Part shown: in pieces, positions 43,388-53,330 of the stretch
Numbering within the stretch: the stretch's first letter is position 1
How the letters are laid out: every line of letters begins with the position of its first letter
DNA from: Microcyclospora pomicola
Lineage: Eukaryota; Ascomycota; Dothideomycetes; Capnodiales
Direction: 5' to 3'
NCBI GenBank assembly: GCA_002786065.1
Contig: NHNY01000014.1
Location: forward strand, 248,001 to 312,000
DNA: 64,000 nt
The notes under the pieces: model-generated
Databases searched by the model: none
Told to the model about the DNA's origin: nothing
The model's input: the letters and a program-made list of their open reading frames with translations, nothing else
Program-made: the position numbers and the translations under genes

Positions 43388-44243
43388 TCGAGCCGAGAGG
43401 TCGAGGACTGGAGAGGCTCTTGGTTCGGCTGGGCATGTGTGTGCTGCGCTTACTCTTGATGACACTGTCCGACGGGGACGTTGTAGGTGAGGTGCAGAGA
43501 GCTTCGGAACGAAGTCTAAGGTCGATGAGGATCCTGCAATGCTGCGAGGTCGCTGAATTTCGCGAGGATTGATAGTGAGATTGAAAATGCGGTAATTATT
43601 GGCCCCGTCTTCGATATCGTCACTCTGCTCCTAAGTTCGACCGGCGCTACAAGAGGGGCACGGGAATGAGCGTGATCGGTAGGATGATTGATTCGCGAGT
43701 TATATCATCATCCGGGGTCGAGGTGAAGTTGTCTGCAGGATAGCAGTACAATGACGAGCGGGCGTTCTGCTGTTTCCGCGCTGCAATGCTCAGGCGGATG
43801 ATGACAGAGACAAATAATAATCCACGACGTCTGACCGGCCAATCGGTCCCACCACTTTGCGCGTGGAGACAAACTTTGGCCGATGCCGCATACATCTTGA
43901 TCACGTGCGGCCAAACATATATCAAAAGTAAGGACGTAATATTTGTAGGTTGAGTTGAGTAGCACTATGTACTAGTAGTATGCAGTCCTTAGATCCTGTC
44001 AAACTCCTGATGTGAGTAGAGTCGAGTCCCCTATGTTGTGGAAGCAAGCAGCAGACACCACAAACCATACGCACCATCATGTGCTGTCAGACAACTCCTC
44101 CAACGCCAGCGCAAAGGCTCATCAATCATAGCAAAGTCGTCTCTCCTTGGTGGAGCGTCTGAAACAGACGAAGCCAAGGACTGCACGCGGCCCGCAATAA
44201 GTCATCATGTCGGCCATGGAGAAATTCCAAAGGTCGACCTGGC
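43388..44243. other. Intergenic, upstream of the carrier-like gene
   Basis: 856 bases. Positions 43388-43640 keep the carrier-like frame open on the minus strand and may be 5' coding or leader sequence. The rest shows nothing recognisable. Confidence 0.4.
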
Positions 44244-47200
44244 CTACTCCCAGCGACCTCTCTTCCCCTCCAAGATCTCCTGCCATCTCTCCTTACTCGG
44301 TCCGTTCTGTGCTTCCCTCCCCCTCGTCTTCTCGGCGATAGTGCCGATTGCATACGCAGTGCCGGCTGCTAGGACGCCGATAGACAACGCCCACCTGATG
44401 GCTCCAGCACCCCCACGGCGGCGTCTTTGACGTTCGCGACGCCACTCCAGCTGCTCTTCACGGTATTGGCGTCGCCGCTCCCGCTTGGTGGCTCGACTTT
44501 GAGCAGCTTGCGACGAGGAATCGGAAGCACGGCCAAATGTCGGGACCGGCGGTGGCGGCAGCGTGGCAGAGAACACGGGTTCTTGTCTCTTCACCTTTGG
44601 GTACTGGATGTCGGCTCCATTATCGTGAGAAGTAGCACGTTCATTATGCAGAGTGACTGGGTCGTGGTTTACAAAATCCGTGGGACTCGCAAAGTTTCCT
44701 GTTGCCGGCTTAGCACCACCCGACCTCACCTTGCGATCCATCGGCTGGGCTGTGAGCTGTCTCGCGAGATCATGAGCATGTGCCGCTTCCTGCGCCATCA
44801 TGTTCTCAGGCGGGGTGAGGCCAAGATTGTTGCCATGGTCAACAGAAGATGGATCCTCCGCGGCCGCAGCCTTAGCTGCAGCTTTGTTTGAGTCGTGATA
44901 CATCGCTACTTCTTGTGCTAGAGTATTTTCGTAAGGACGAAGTGAACCATGATCGTGAATGTTGAGGTGTTCTGTCTGCTGACTGACATATTCGGCATTC
45001 GGAGTCAGTGCTAGCTGGACTTGTTTGAAGAGCAGAAGATCGCGCGATGCATAAATCACCTGGAATCCATCTTTCTGAAGCTCGGCGAAGTGAGGCATAA
45101 ATCGTGCAGGCTGGTTGAGCTGCGCAAGTGCTTGAGGAAGGGATAGTGGCTGCTCACTCAATGCGACATTCGACGTGGTCGATGTAGTGGAGAATGTATC
45201 GTTTGCAGTGTCGTATGCCAGAATCTTGTAAGTTGCTGGATGCTGCCATGCAATTGTAGTCGATTCTGTGAGCGACTCGGGCTTGCTCGAAGTCTGCACT
45301 TTGGACGGGCAAGCCTGCTCTCTCAACGATAGGGCTTCTTGTTCATCTGCGGCAATAGCATTGTATGCCTCCTGCTCCTGCCGTGCAATCTCATTCGCGA
45401 GACCATCTGGTTGGGCCCGACAAGGAGCCAAACTTGGTTCTACCGTGCTCTTCTCCTGTTGTTTTAAGCCATCAGCGATACCACCGACATTGGATTGGCA
45501 TTGCTGTGATAGCATCGGGTTTCCTGTCACCTCTCCTTTCTCCAATTCACCCGCCAAATTGTCTTGTTCGAATCCATAAGGCTGGCTGTCCTCGTAAGAA
45601 GAAAGAGCTTCAGCAACTGCATGACCTTCAGGACCATGATCACCAGATGTGTCGGTATCAAGCGACCTCTGGAGCGCGTCCTGTCTGTGTTGTGCATCAA
45701 TTGTACCGTATGCCGTCTCATAGATATCACGGACCTCCCGAACAAGTCTCCTGTCTCGTTCCTTCTGTTCGAGCTTTTGGCCTTCTTGTTGCTGCTGGCT
45801 TGACCGAACCGCTGGTCTCTTGTACCACTTCTCGCTGTTGGCGAAGTTGACCACGTTGGTACAGAAGTCACCCTCACCACGTAGCGATTCGAGCGAGTCT
45901 CTGTTCGATGCTTTACTTTCACTTCGTGTAGCATTATTCACCTTGTCAAGGTCCTGCTCGAGCTTACGGATTTGTTCCATGTGCATCTCAGAATGCTTCG
46001 AGGATTGCTTGTACGCCGTTTCAAGTTCAGTCTGGAGTGACCGAAGCTTTTGCTTGTAACGATGCTCCAATTTCGTCTTCTGATCGGCCAGCTCGGCAGC
46101 GAGACTTCCGCCAGCTGGTCCATTGCTGACAGAGCCTTCGAAGCGTTTCAGCTCCTTCTCCAGTTTGCATATATGGTCAATGTGCATCTCAGAATGTTCT
46201 GAGCTCTCCTTGTAAGCTGTATCGAGCTCGGCCTGCAGAGTACGGACCTTCTTTCTGTAGCGCTCTTCGGCTGTATTGGCCTCATCTTGCTGGATTTTGA
46301 GCTCAGCCTCGAGCTCTTTAGCGGACCTCCTTACTTGGGTAGTATCGTTGTTGAAGCTGTCCATGCTCTTTTCGGAAGCTGCGTCTGGATGAGATTTGGT
46401 ATGATCGAATTTCCCAAGCTCTTTTTCGAGCATCTGGGTTGGTAGGTCGTGTGCACGTCTCGTTTCGTGCATTGAGAATCGTAGTTTCTGCTGCTCAACC
46501 TCGTTCACGAGTATGGCTTCCAACCTCTGCTTCTTGGCTGTCTCGGCTTGTTGTTCGGCCGTCGGTACTTGCTGGGCTTCATAGGCCGCTTTCCGAGCGT
46601 TCATATCATCAATCCACCGTGGTAACACAGGGAACGGCTTCTTCCCAGACGTCCGCTTCACACGCTCAGCTTGAAGCAAATCGGTCTGCCTGGACCAATC
46701 CTTGGGTACGTTGGCGGATCTTGAGTTTGTAGTAAACTCTGTGGATTCGTGAGCTGCAGAGTCATCAGCGTCTTCTTGTGAGCGGAACGCTTTCTTTGTA
46801 TGTAAGCGTTCTACTGCCGACTGTAGTGGTGCTGAGGTGGCTGGGTTCTCATTGCGATGACTGCGATCGAGTGATGTCTGTAACATTCTCGACCCATCCT
46901 GAGGCCCGGCGCCGTCGCGAGATAGTAGGATCTCATTCACCTCGTGATCCTTGGCCTGCGATCTGGTCTCGAAATCGGCGATTAAGCCAGCCCTTTCATG
47001 CTTAGTTCTTGGAGGTGTGTCTTTCACTTTTCCCATGGAAGCTCGAACCCCATCAGCGGTAAGCAAGTCAAGATCGTTTTTGGGTAGCGACTCTAGGGCT
47101 TCAAGTGCTGTCCGCTTGGGTGATCTGACCTGTACACTCTTTGGCTCATGCGAGATGGTCATAGGTAGGCCTGAGCTATCCGCCACAGAAGTCGACGACG

Positions 47201-48119
47201 AGGTTGCCTTGGTTTCAATCTTGCCGAGTTGTTCAACTCCAACAGCAGCGCCGCTGACTTGCACCATACGGTTTGAGATTGGATCATATTCATACCGACG
47301 CGTTTTGTTGGACACAGAGTCCCACTCCGTCTGTTTGGTTCTGTTACTCCAGGAGTCCCATGTTGTGGAAGACGAATACGCATACGAGCTAGGGTTATTG
47401 TTTGAGTTGAGGGCAGCAGATTGAGACTTTTCAGAACGCAAGACACCAGATTTGGCAGATGGCTTGGCTGTCGTAGTCACGTTTACATTCGATCCCACAG
47501 ATCTCGAGTGAGTTTCTGATTTGCATGATTGGCCGCGTCGATCAGCACTCTTCGGCTCTTCCTCGATCAAAGCTTCCTTCATCCAATTTGGAACGAGCGG
47601 ATTCCAGAATGGCTCGAATCTCTTACCGAAGACCGCTTCGTATGGATCGCGATCGACGTGTTTTCTCATATTTTCCATCAGATCTCTCCACTTCTTCTCT
47701 CTGCGAGAAAGCTCAAAACCTTGCTCTTCCGAGGTCTTGGCCTCTGCACGTTTGTTCTCATCATTCTCATCATAGACTTGGTGAGGCCATTGCGGCTTAC
47801 CACCAGGTCCATTCCAATGACTTGCCCAGCGAACGTGCTTCGAAGTGAAGAACGGTCTTTGAAGCACATCCCATTCGAACTTACCCTTTCGACGTAGGAT
47901 GGCCCGTAGCTTTGCCCGCGTCTTGAGGGCTCGGACGTGCTGGGAACGTTGATAGGATGAATCAAGCTGTGAGGACCAGTCACAGCCACGTCTCCAGCCC
48001 CAGAAAGATCTACTCTGTCCACTGAAGGATCCAGCCGGGCAACGGACTAGGTTGAGCGTTCTGACTGTGGAGCGACTGCTGGTCGACACCAGTCCACTCC
48101 GAAGCTGAGGTGGAAGCAT
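44244..48119 (-). CDS. Large Ser/Lys-rich coiled-coil protein, probably mitochondrial, with C-terminal membrane segment
   Basis: 1291 residues, one exon. The ATG at 48119 is chosen because it gives an Arg/Ser-rich, acid-free N-terminus (LRSGLVSTSSRSTVRTLNL) suited to a presequence; the open frame continues upstream only through GTG. The N-terminal block (FFTSKHVRWASHWNGPGG, DRDPYEAVFGKRFEPFWNP) is followed by long charged low-complexity regions. Coiled coil spans about residues 585-730 and contains a duplicated segment. Near the C-terminus is a compact domain (TYKILAYDTANDTFSTTSTT, RFMPHFAELQKDGFQVIYAS) seen in fungal proteins annotated only as serine/threonine-rich, then one membrane segment (WALSIGVLAAGTAYAIGTIA). 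Function unknown; inner-membrane tethering is a guess. Confidence 0.72.
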   Translation of the reverse strand: MLPPQLRSGLVSTSSRSTVRTLNLVRCPAGSFSGQSRSFWGWRRGCDWSSQLDSSYQRSQHVRALKTRAKLRAILRRKGKFEWDVLQRPFFTSKHVRWASHWNGPGGKPQWPHQVYDENDENKRAEAKTSEEQGFELSRREKKWRDLMENMRKHVDRDPYEAVFGKRFEPFWNPLVPNWMKEALIEEEPKSADRRGQSCKSETHSRSVGSNVNVTTTAKPSAKSGVLRSEKSQSAALNSNNNPSSYAYSSSTTWDSWSNRTKQTEWDSVSNKTRRYEYDPISNRMVQVSGAAVGVEQLGKIETKATSSSTSVADSSGLPMTISHEPKSVQVRSPKRTALEALESLPKNDLDLLTADGVRASMGKVKDTPPRTKHERAGLIADFETRSQAKDHEVNEILLSRDGAGPQDGSRMLQTSLDRSHRNENPATSAPLQSAVERLHTKKAFRSQEDADDSAAHESTEFTTNSRSANVPKDWSRQTDLLQAERVKRTSGKKPFPVLPRWIDDMNARKAAYEAQQVPTAEQQAETAKKQRLEAILVNEVEQQKLRFSMHETRRAHDLPTQMLEKELGKFDHTKSHPDAASEKSMDSFNNDTTQVRRSAKELEAELKIQQDEANTAEERYRKKVRTLQAELDTAYKESSEHSEMHIDHICKLEKELKRFEGSVSNGPAGGSLAAELADQKTKLEHRYKQKLRSLQTELETAYKQSSKHSEMHMEQIRKLEQDLDKVNNATRSESKASNRDSLESLRGEGDFCTNVVNFANSEKWYKRPAVRSSQQQQEGQKLEQKERDRRLVREVRDIYETAYGTIDAQHRQDALQRSLDTDTSGDHGPEGHAVAEALSSYEDSQPYGFEQDNLAGELEKGEVTGNPMLSQQCQSNVGGIADGLKQQEKSTVEPSLAPCRAQPDGLANEIARQEQEAYNAIAADEQEALSLREQACPSKVQTSSKPESLTESTTIAWQHPATYKILAYDTANDTFSTTSTTSNVALSEQPLSLPQALAQLNQPARFMPHFAELQKDGFQVIYASRDLLLFKQVQLALTPNAEYVSQQTEHLNIHDHGSLRPYENTLAQEVAMYHDSNKAAAKAAAAEDPSSVDHGNNLGLTPPENMMAQEAAHAHDLARQLTAQPMDRKVRSGGAKPATGNFASPTDFVNHDPVTLHNERATSHDNGADIQYPKVKRQEPVFSATLPPPPVPTFGRASDSSSQAAQSRATKRERRRQYREEQLEWRRERQRRRRGGAGAIRWALSIGVLAAGTAYAIGTIAEKTRGREAQNGPSKERWQEILEGKRGRWE
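45955..46275 (-). repeat. Internal duplication in the coiled coil, 201-nt spacing
   Basis: RTLQAELDTAYKESSEHSEM followed by H-I-D-H-I-C-K-L-E and RSLQTELETAYKQSSKHSEM followed by H-M-E-Q-I-R-K-L-E lie 67 residues apart. The DNA run GTGCATCTCAGAATG is identical in both (plus-strand view). Confidence 0.7.
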
Positions 48120-48795
48120 CGTGTGCGTCCCTCCGAGATCTGCCGGCGGGGGTACGAGAGGAACAGGAGGAACGAAATGAACTACATCTATTGCCTTGTA
48201 GATAGGACCAACAAGATATGGCAGACGGCCATGAAGTGACGGCTGATGATGCCAGTAGTGAGCAAGGACAGCGAAAACAGCAGGAACAGCAAGGAAGAAG
48301 TGCTGAGCCGAGAGCTGAAGCTGGAGCTCGATAGGACTAGAGGACGACGGCCTCGGAGGAGCGGGTTGGTTGTCAGCAGCAGAGCTACATACCTTACATG
48401 TAGAGTCACGCGTCGTTGATAGCACGGCATCACGTTACAGTGTAGGGATCATTCCCCGCAGCGGCGATAAGATGACACGATAAGGCTCGCGCGTAGAGCT
48501 GTCACATGCTCTCTCGCTCCACCTTCTTAAATTTGGTGTTGCTATACTGGGATTACGTAGACTTCAATGTTGCACTCGAACATTCCACTGCTTCGGTCTA
48601 TCACAACCACACTGGACAAGCAAGAGGCAACGGGCACGGCGTAATGCATTATTATGGGAGGTGTCTGTGCTAGCCATGTTCGCTATGTTCGGCGAGTAAG
48701 ATCAGCTAAGTGTCGCCACTGCTGAGTGAGCATCACGGACTACCTCATTACTACATACCTCTATATATTTCTTGACCATATCGCCTTTCTCGAAT
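48120..48795. promoter_or_regulatory. Divergent intergenic region, coiled-coil protein / AN1 protein
   Basis: 676 bases between divergent ATGs. The left 300 bases keep the coiled-coil protein's frame open without an ATG and probably form its leader. A CTATATATTTC run (48760-48775) lies 20 bases before the AN1 ATG. Confidence 0.4.
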
Positions 48796-49821
48796 ATGGC
48801 GTCCTCCAACCCACCTGACCAGAGCTACAGTACGATGAGTGTCGGCGAAGTAGAAGCGATAGGTGCACATTGCCAGGCCGCTTTCTGTCACCAGCTCGAC
48901 TTCTTGCCATTTCGCTGCGAGAGTTGTCAAGGGTAAGTTTCTTACAGTCTATTACCCAGGTCAACCCCAGCGATCGCTTTGGAATGCCTTTCCTGGACGT
49001 TCTCCGTTCATTGTATGCGCCGACTGACACGTCCACTCTTCAGAAAATACTGCCTAGACCACCGTACTGAGACAGCACATGCCTGTCCCCAAGCCGGCGC
49101 GTGGGCACGAAAGCGTCAACAAGCCCTCGCCTCGACCATCAAATCGTCCCCTCGACCGAACATTCTCACTCATGAGCAGCAGTGCTCCCACCCATCATGC
49201 AAGACCCTGGTCAACACTCCTTTGGTAACCGGCGTGCATTGTGAACAGTGTCGACGGACATATTGCCTCAGCCACCGCTTCACTTATGACCATGGCTGTG
49301 ATAAGCTCACTCCGTTAGGCGTCAAAGTTCCTGTCGGTCCTACGCAGCTGGAGAAGGGGTTGTCGGCGTTGACCAAATTGCGGCAATGGCACACCTCCAA
49401 GTTAAGCAGTAGCAGCAAATCGAAACCTTCCAAATCATCTTCTGCGGCATCGCTAGTCGCAAATGCAAATTTGAAGAAGACCGCGAAAGGCGACCCAAAG
49501 ATCCCACCGGAGAAGCGTGTATATCTTTACGCTGAGGCATCGTCGGAAACTCTCTCAGCAAAGATCCCGAAAGGGACCTTCTACTACAGTGCCGATTTCA
49601 CTGTGGGAAGAGTATTGGATCTCGTGGCCAAGAGTCTGCAAGTCAACAATATGAACAATCAAAGCTCGAAAGAAGAAGACAAGCTGAGAGTGTTCCATGT
49701 CGAGGGTGGTCGATTGTTGGCGTTTTCGGAAAAATTGAGCCAAAGTGTTGTTACAGGGAACACGATTGTCCTGCTTCGAGGCGTAGGAGCGGACATGGCG
49801 AAATCTCCAGAGTGGAACTAG
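48796..49821 (+). CDS. AN1-type zinc-finger protein with C-terminal ubiquitin-like region (Cuz1/ZFAND1-like)
   Basis: Relatives (yeast Cuz1, human ZFAND1) bring Cdc48/p97 and the proteasome together, notably under arsenite stress. Two exons: 48796-48932 and 49044-49821, intron 48933-49043, total 304 residues. Zinc finger 1 is split by the intron: AHCQAAFCHQLDFLPFRCES then CQG joined to KYCLDHR...HACP. Finger 2 follows (CSHPSCKTLVNTPLVTGVHC, CEQCRRTYCLSHRFTYDHGC). A Ser/Lys linker at about 165-195 leads to a ubiquitin-like domain (RVYLYAEASSETLSAKIPKG, VGRVLDLVAKSLQV, RLLAFSEKLSQSV). The order of two AN1 fingers then a UBL fits ZFAND1/Cuz1. Confidence 0.87.
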
Positions 49822-49961
49822 CCGTTGAGTCTGGCACGTTGATGTCGATGGCTGGCCGAGGTCTTTTAGCGCTGGCGTTCAGGAGGCAGTTTGTACAGCT
49901 CGAGAGAGCACCTTTTGGCAAGATTCGCAGATGTGCCACGTCTTTCATCAAGCACTCATGC

Positions 49962-50741
49962 TCAATATGGCTCACGCGCACGCATCTCGCCCCCAACATC
50001 GTTCTGCATAGTCTCTTCCGCTGCAAGGCAGACAGCAGTCGCATAGTCTCCGTCGTGACTGATGCTGATCTTTGCGATCTGACCATCCATGCCAGCATGC
50101 TGCTTGGAAGAGGGAATGTAGCTAGTGACTTCTACTGCGTTCTCCATGTTTGGTGAGCAATTCGTAGAAGCCGCTCCACCGCCAGCGGGCGTTCCAGGTG
50201 AGATTGCACTTTCATTCTGCTTGATCGCCGTCTCACCTGTCTTGTATGAAGAGCATGGCTTGTCTGTGACGAGCGCGTATAGCGGCATCTGATGTCCGCC
50301 ACCCTGTGCTTTAAGGACCAAGACATTCAGAGGGCTCAGCTTACGCCACGTAAAAGCTTTAATCACCGCTTCTTTTGCAGCCCATCTAGTACAGGCAATC
50401 AGCATTGTAGTTTGCATCTGTTGTCCTGGATTCGTGGTTCAAACCCCCAGAAGCGAAAGTACATACCGTCCAGCTAGATGCTTCGAAATATCATCCCAAT
50501 TATGGGATCGTTGATTTTGCGAGCTGTCATAAGCGGTAAGCCTATCGACATTTGTTTCGGTTGTCCCAAATCGTGCCCAAAACGAATCTTGTTCTAGATT
50601 CGTGAGGAACTTGCGCATGAACCGGCGCAGTTGCACGGTTCTTTGGGCTGGCTCGACTTTGGTGAGCAGGCTTCGGATCCGGGGAACATGTTGGATATCT
50701 GTGCCAACGTTGAGTTGCAGAGGAAACGGTCGGGGAGGCAT
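49962..50741 (-). CDS. PPT2: Mitochondrial holo-ACP synthase (4'-phosphopantetheinyl transferase)
   Basis: Adds the phosphopantetheine arm from CoA to mitochondrial acyl carrier protein. Two exons: 50741-50467 and 50385-49962, intron 50386-50466 (81 nt), total 232 residues. Exon 1 has the AcpS start NVGTDIQHVPRI (Asp for Mg binding) and HLAGR; the splice joins it to WAAKEAVIKAF, giving the catalytic GRWAAKEA block. Near the end comes ISISHDGDYATAVCLA. An insert rich in Gly/Ser/Thr separates the core strands (about residues 145-185). The N-terminus is short, and a presequence is not obvious, so mitochondrial location rests on family. The 3' end faces the AN1 gene across only 140 bases. Confidence 0.87.
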
Positions 50742-51109
50742 TGGAACCTAGTGTCAATTGCCCAGACTGCATACATGTATGATTGGAGTTTCTGGTTGGA
50801 GTACGTCCTTCAATGAGGTCGACGGTTCAAGTATTCTATTTTAGCTCGAGCTAATGTTGCGGCACGACGCGAGCGTATCTTGACTTCGCCATCATGACTT
50901 TCACCTCGTCCCTTCGAACTGACTTACAGCAACGCGCACTTATGCTCTACAGTACATGTACATGTGCTTAATGGTATCTCTTACAAATCTGGTTCAGATC
51001 AGAGGTACGGCATGAAGGACTTGTTCGTCATGATTGATAATTCAACGCGCTTTCGCTGTTCTGTCAAGTTCCGCTCAATGTTCAGCTCAGCACATACAAT
51101 TACAGTCTA
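50742..51109. other. Intergenic upstream of PPT2
   Basis: 368 bases between the PPT2 start and the stop of the next minus-strand gene. Nothing specific recognised. Confidence 0.4.
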
Positions 51110-52202
51110 TCACTGAGGGAACAACGGGCTAGCCTCCAAACCTGTCCGCATCCAGTGCAAAGTCTGCGGGCTAACTTGCTTGATCCTCAGAAGCATCATA
51201 GGGTTTGAGTCGTACAATTCCTCGTCGCGGGCAATGTAGATACGGGAGATGATCCGATCCTCCCAATGTTCACGATTTTGCATCAGCATGAATGCAATAG
51301 TCTTAACAATCGGCATACCCATGAGGATTTCGAGAAAGGGCCTAAAACAGCGATCGTTAGCGGTCGAGAACACGAAATTGCTAGCATGAATGGACTGACC
51401 TTTCGTCAAAGTCAAAGCTGACGACTCCGCCCACAGGAAAATCTATGGACTCATTCTGCTTCGAGCGAGCCTTCCAGAGTACCGCAAGGATATCCGGTGT
51501 GAGTGTAGGGCCCAAGTAGTCGGGATGCATGAAAACCCAGTGCAGCTGGCTCATGGACCAAGATTGTCTCCGCTTTGCACCGCCTGGCCCTCCTTCATTC
51601 ATGTAACGAACATGGTTGGCCTTCTCCCAATTCAGGAAGATCAAGTCAGACGCACGAAGCAATTTTGGAGCCGGGTCATCGCTATTGTTCCAAGGCACTC
51701 GATGCCAGGGGACCAATCCGTAGCTGGCCAATATGTGGGCGACACTACGGGCATAGCGAAGCGTGATCAGGCCAGCAGACAAGTTTATATCAGTCCGCAC
51801 GATCGCCTGTGTTGGAAACTCCAATCGCTGTTTCCCGGGCTCGGGCGTATGTCCGTCCTCCATCGTACCAGTGTGTTTCATAATGACGGAGATTTTCTCC
51901 CCAACGTCTACGAATCGCTGTCTCTCACAAGCTCGCACGTAGCCGTCCAGTGTCTTCCCGAAACGAGATGCCAGAGTGTCGCCGGCGAGGGAATCGCTAA
52001 CAAGACGCGCCCAGCCCCTCATCTCGAATTGCATTATGTTCTCTTGTTCCAGTTCTTTTGGCTTTCGTGGAAATTGAGGCCTTGGAAACGTGTCTGGGCG
52101 TGCCACCATCAGATACGATATCCATCTTCCGCGTGCCACGAATTGAACAGCGACCGCCCTGATCTCTTCGAATTCCTCGGCAGCCGACATGGAGGCTGCC
52201 AT
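51110..52202 (-). CDS. Conserved-looking fungal protein of unknown function
   Basis: Not recognised. Two exons: 52202-51400 and 51341-51110, intron 51342-51399 (58 nt), total 344 residues; the frame closes properly across the splice (FDFDERPFLEILMGMPIVKT). No signal peptide or clear membrane segment. Trp-, Arg- and aromatic-rich stretches such as RGRWISYLMVARPDTFPRP, WHRVPWNNSDDPAPKLL and WEDRIISRIYIARDEELYD suggest a folded globular protein rather than random frame. The start is the first ATG (52202, MAASMSAAEEFEEIRAVAV); the frame reaches five codons further through TTG. No catalytic motif identified. Confidence 0.65.
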
Positions 52203-52832
52203 GGTCGTTGCCGCCAAGTTACTACTCTCGGATGTGCCAGTAAGTTGCTTTCGAAGCTTTGAATCGAACGCTAGTCTCTTACTGCATCGGAAGAGCAGCC
52301 ATGCTGGTTACAAGTATGCTTTAATACTTGCCGGAGTATGATCACCCCTTCATCAATGATAGCCAGAATGTACATCATTCGCAGAAGAGCGATGCCGTTA
52401 CCATAGACAAGGGCCACATTGATCACAATATGGCATGTAGTAATCAAGTGTCAGCTGTGTTTGTCTGAAGCAATGACCATATGTTGGGTTTGAGTATATG
52501 TTTGTTGACATACAGTCAAAGTCACGAAACACCTCTTGTACGTTATTTTCACGATACCTTGACTTCTATCATCCGCAGAGCAAGCGCATGACGGTACACG
52601 CTCCACCAACAGTGAAAGACTGGTATTGCCCGAAACTCTGTCCATTTCAAATCGATCGTTGACGTTGTCTGAGCATAAGCTACTACTCGTGATATCCCCG
52701 TGTTGGCGAGTCAATTTGCAGATCCCAAACTCTTTTATCTGGTCATATACTCATAGTTGAGTGGTGGTCATCGTATAGAAATGCAATCATTTCCATCGTT
52801 CGCAGACTTTTGTCTCTTGCTCGGAACTTCCC
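52203..52832. other. Intergenic, no gene recognised
   Basis: 630 bases between the start of the unknown gene and the stop of the RpiB-family gene. One minus-strand frame (52451-52714) looks non-coding. Confidence 0.4.
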
Positions 52833-53330
52833 TTACTCTTGCCCGTAGTTCTTCCGCTCGTGCTCCATGATGGCCTCCACCTTCGCCGCCGACGCACTCG
52901 ATGGGTCAAACCGATATCCCACCCACTCCTTCGCCAGCCGCCGCGCCAACTCCAAACCCACGACTCGCTCCCCCATACACAGCACTTGCGCATCATTGCT
53001 GAGGATCGCCCGCTCCACGGAGAAACTGTCGTGTGCCGTCACGGCGCGGATGCCCGGCACCTTGTTTGCGCTGATCGCCACGCCCAATCCCGTGCCGCAG
53101 ATCAACAAGGCGCGGTCGGCCTCACCCTTCTGGATCAGCTTCGCGGCGTCGACGGCCGGGTGTGGGTATGCGGTCTTGTCGGACGTCTCGTTGACGCCCA
53201 CATCGATCACCTTGGCGACGCGCGGGTCGGCTTCGAAGTCGGCGCGGATCTTGTTCTTGTACGTGCAGCCGGCCTCGTCGGCGCCCAGCGCGATGACCAA
53301 GGGCTTGGGGTTGGAGGCGGTGGCGGACAT
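52833..53330 (-). CDS. RpiB/LacAB-family sugar-phosphate isomerase (possible D-erythrulose-4-phosphate isomerase)
   Basis: Aldose-ketose isomerase of the RpiB/LacA/LacB family. 165 residues, single exon; ATG at 53330 ([18 protein letters not shown]) is preferred to the open frame further upstream. Family landmarks: [53 protein letters not shown] with the catalytic Cys, [20 protein letters not shown], and [18 protein letters not shown]. Ribose-5-phosphate isomerase B is not the usual enzyme in fungi, which use RpiA (Rki1). The SVER...SNDAQVL segment and GLELARRL look more like the DerI/EryI branch acting on D-erythrulose 4-phosphate, an inference supported by the TPI-like gene 15 kb away. Confidence 0.85.
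   Translation of the reverse strand: MSATASNPKPLVIALGADEAGCTYKNKIRADFEADPRVAKVIDVGVNETSDKTAYPHPAVDAAKLIQKGEADRALLICGTGLGVAISANKVPGIRAVTAHDSFSVERAILSNDAQVLCMGERVVGLELARRLAKEWVGYRFDPSSASAAKVEAIMEHERKNYGQE

Noticed and set aside
50436-50445. GGTTCAAACC, an exact tRNA B-box-like sequence
   Set aside because: It lies in the PPT2 intron, has no pairing T-stem, no A box at the right distance and no acceptor stem.
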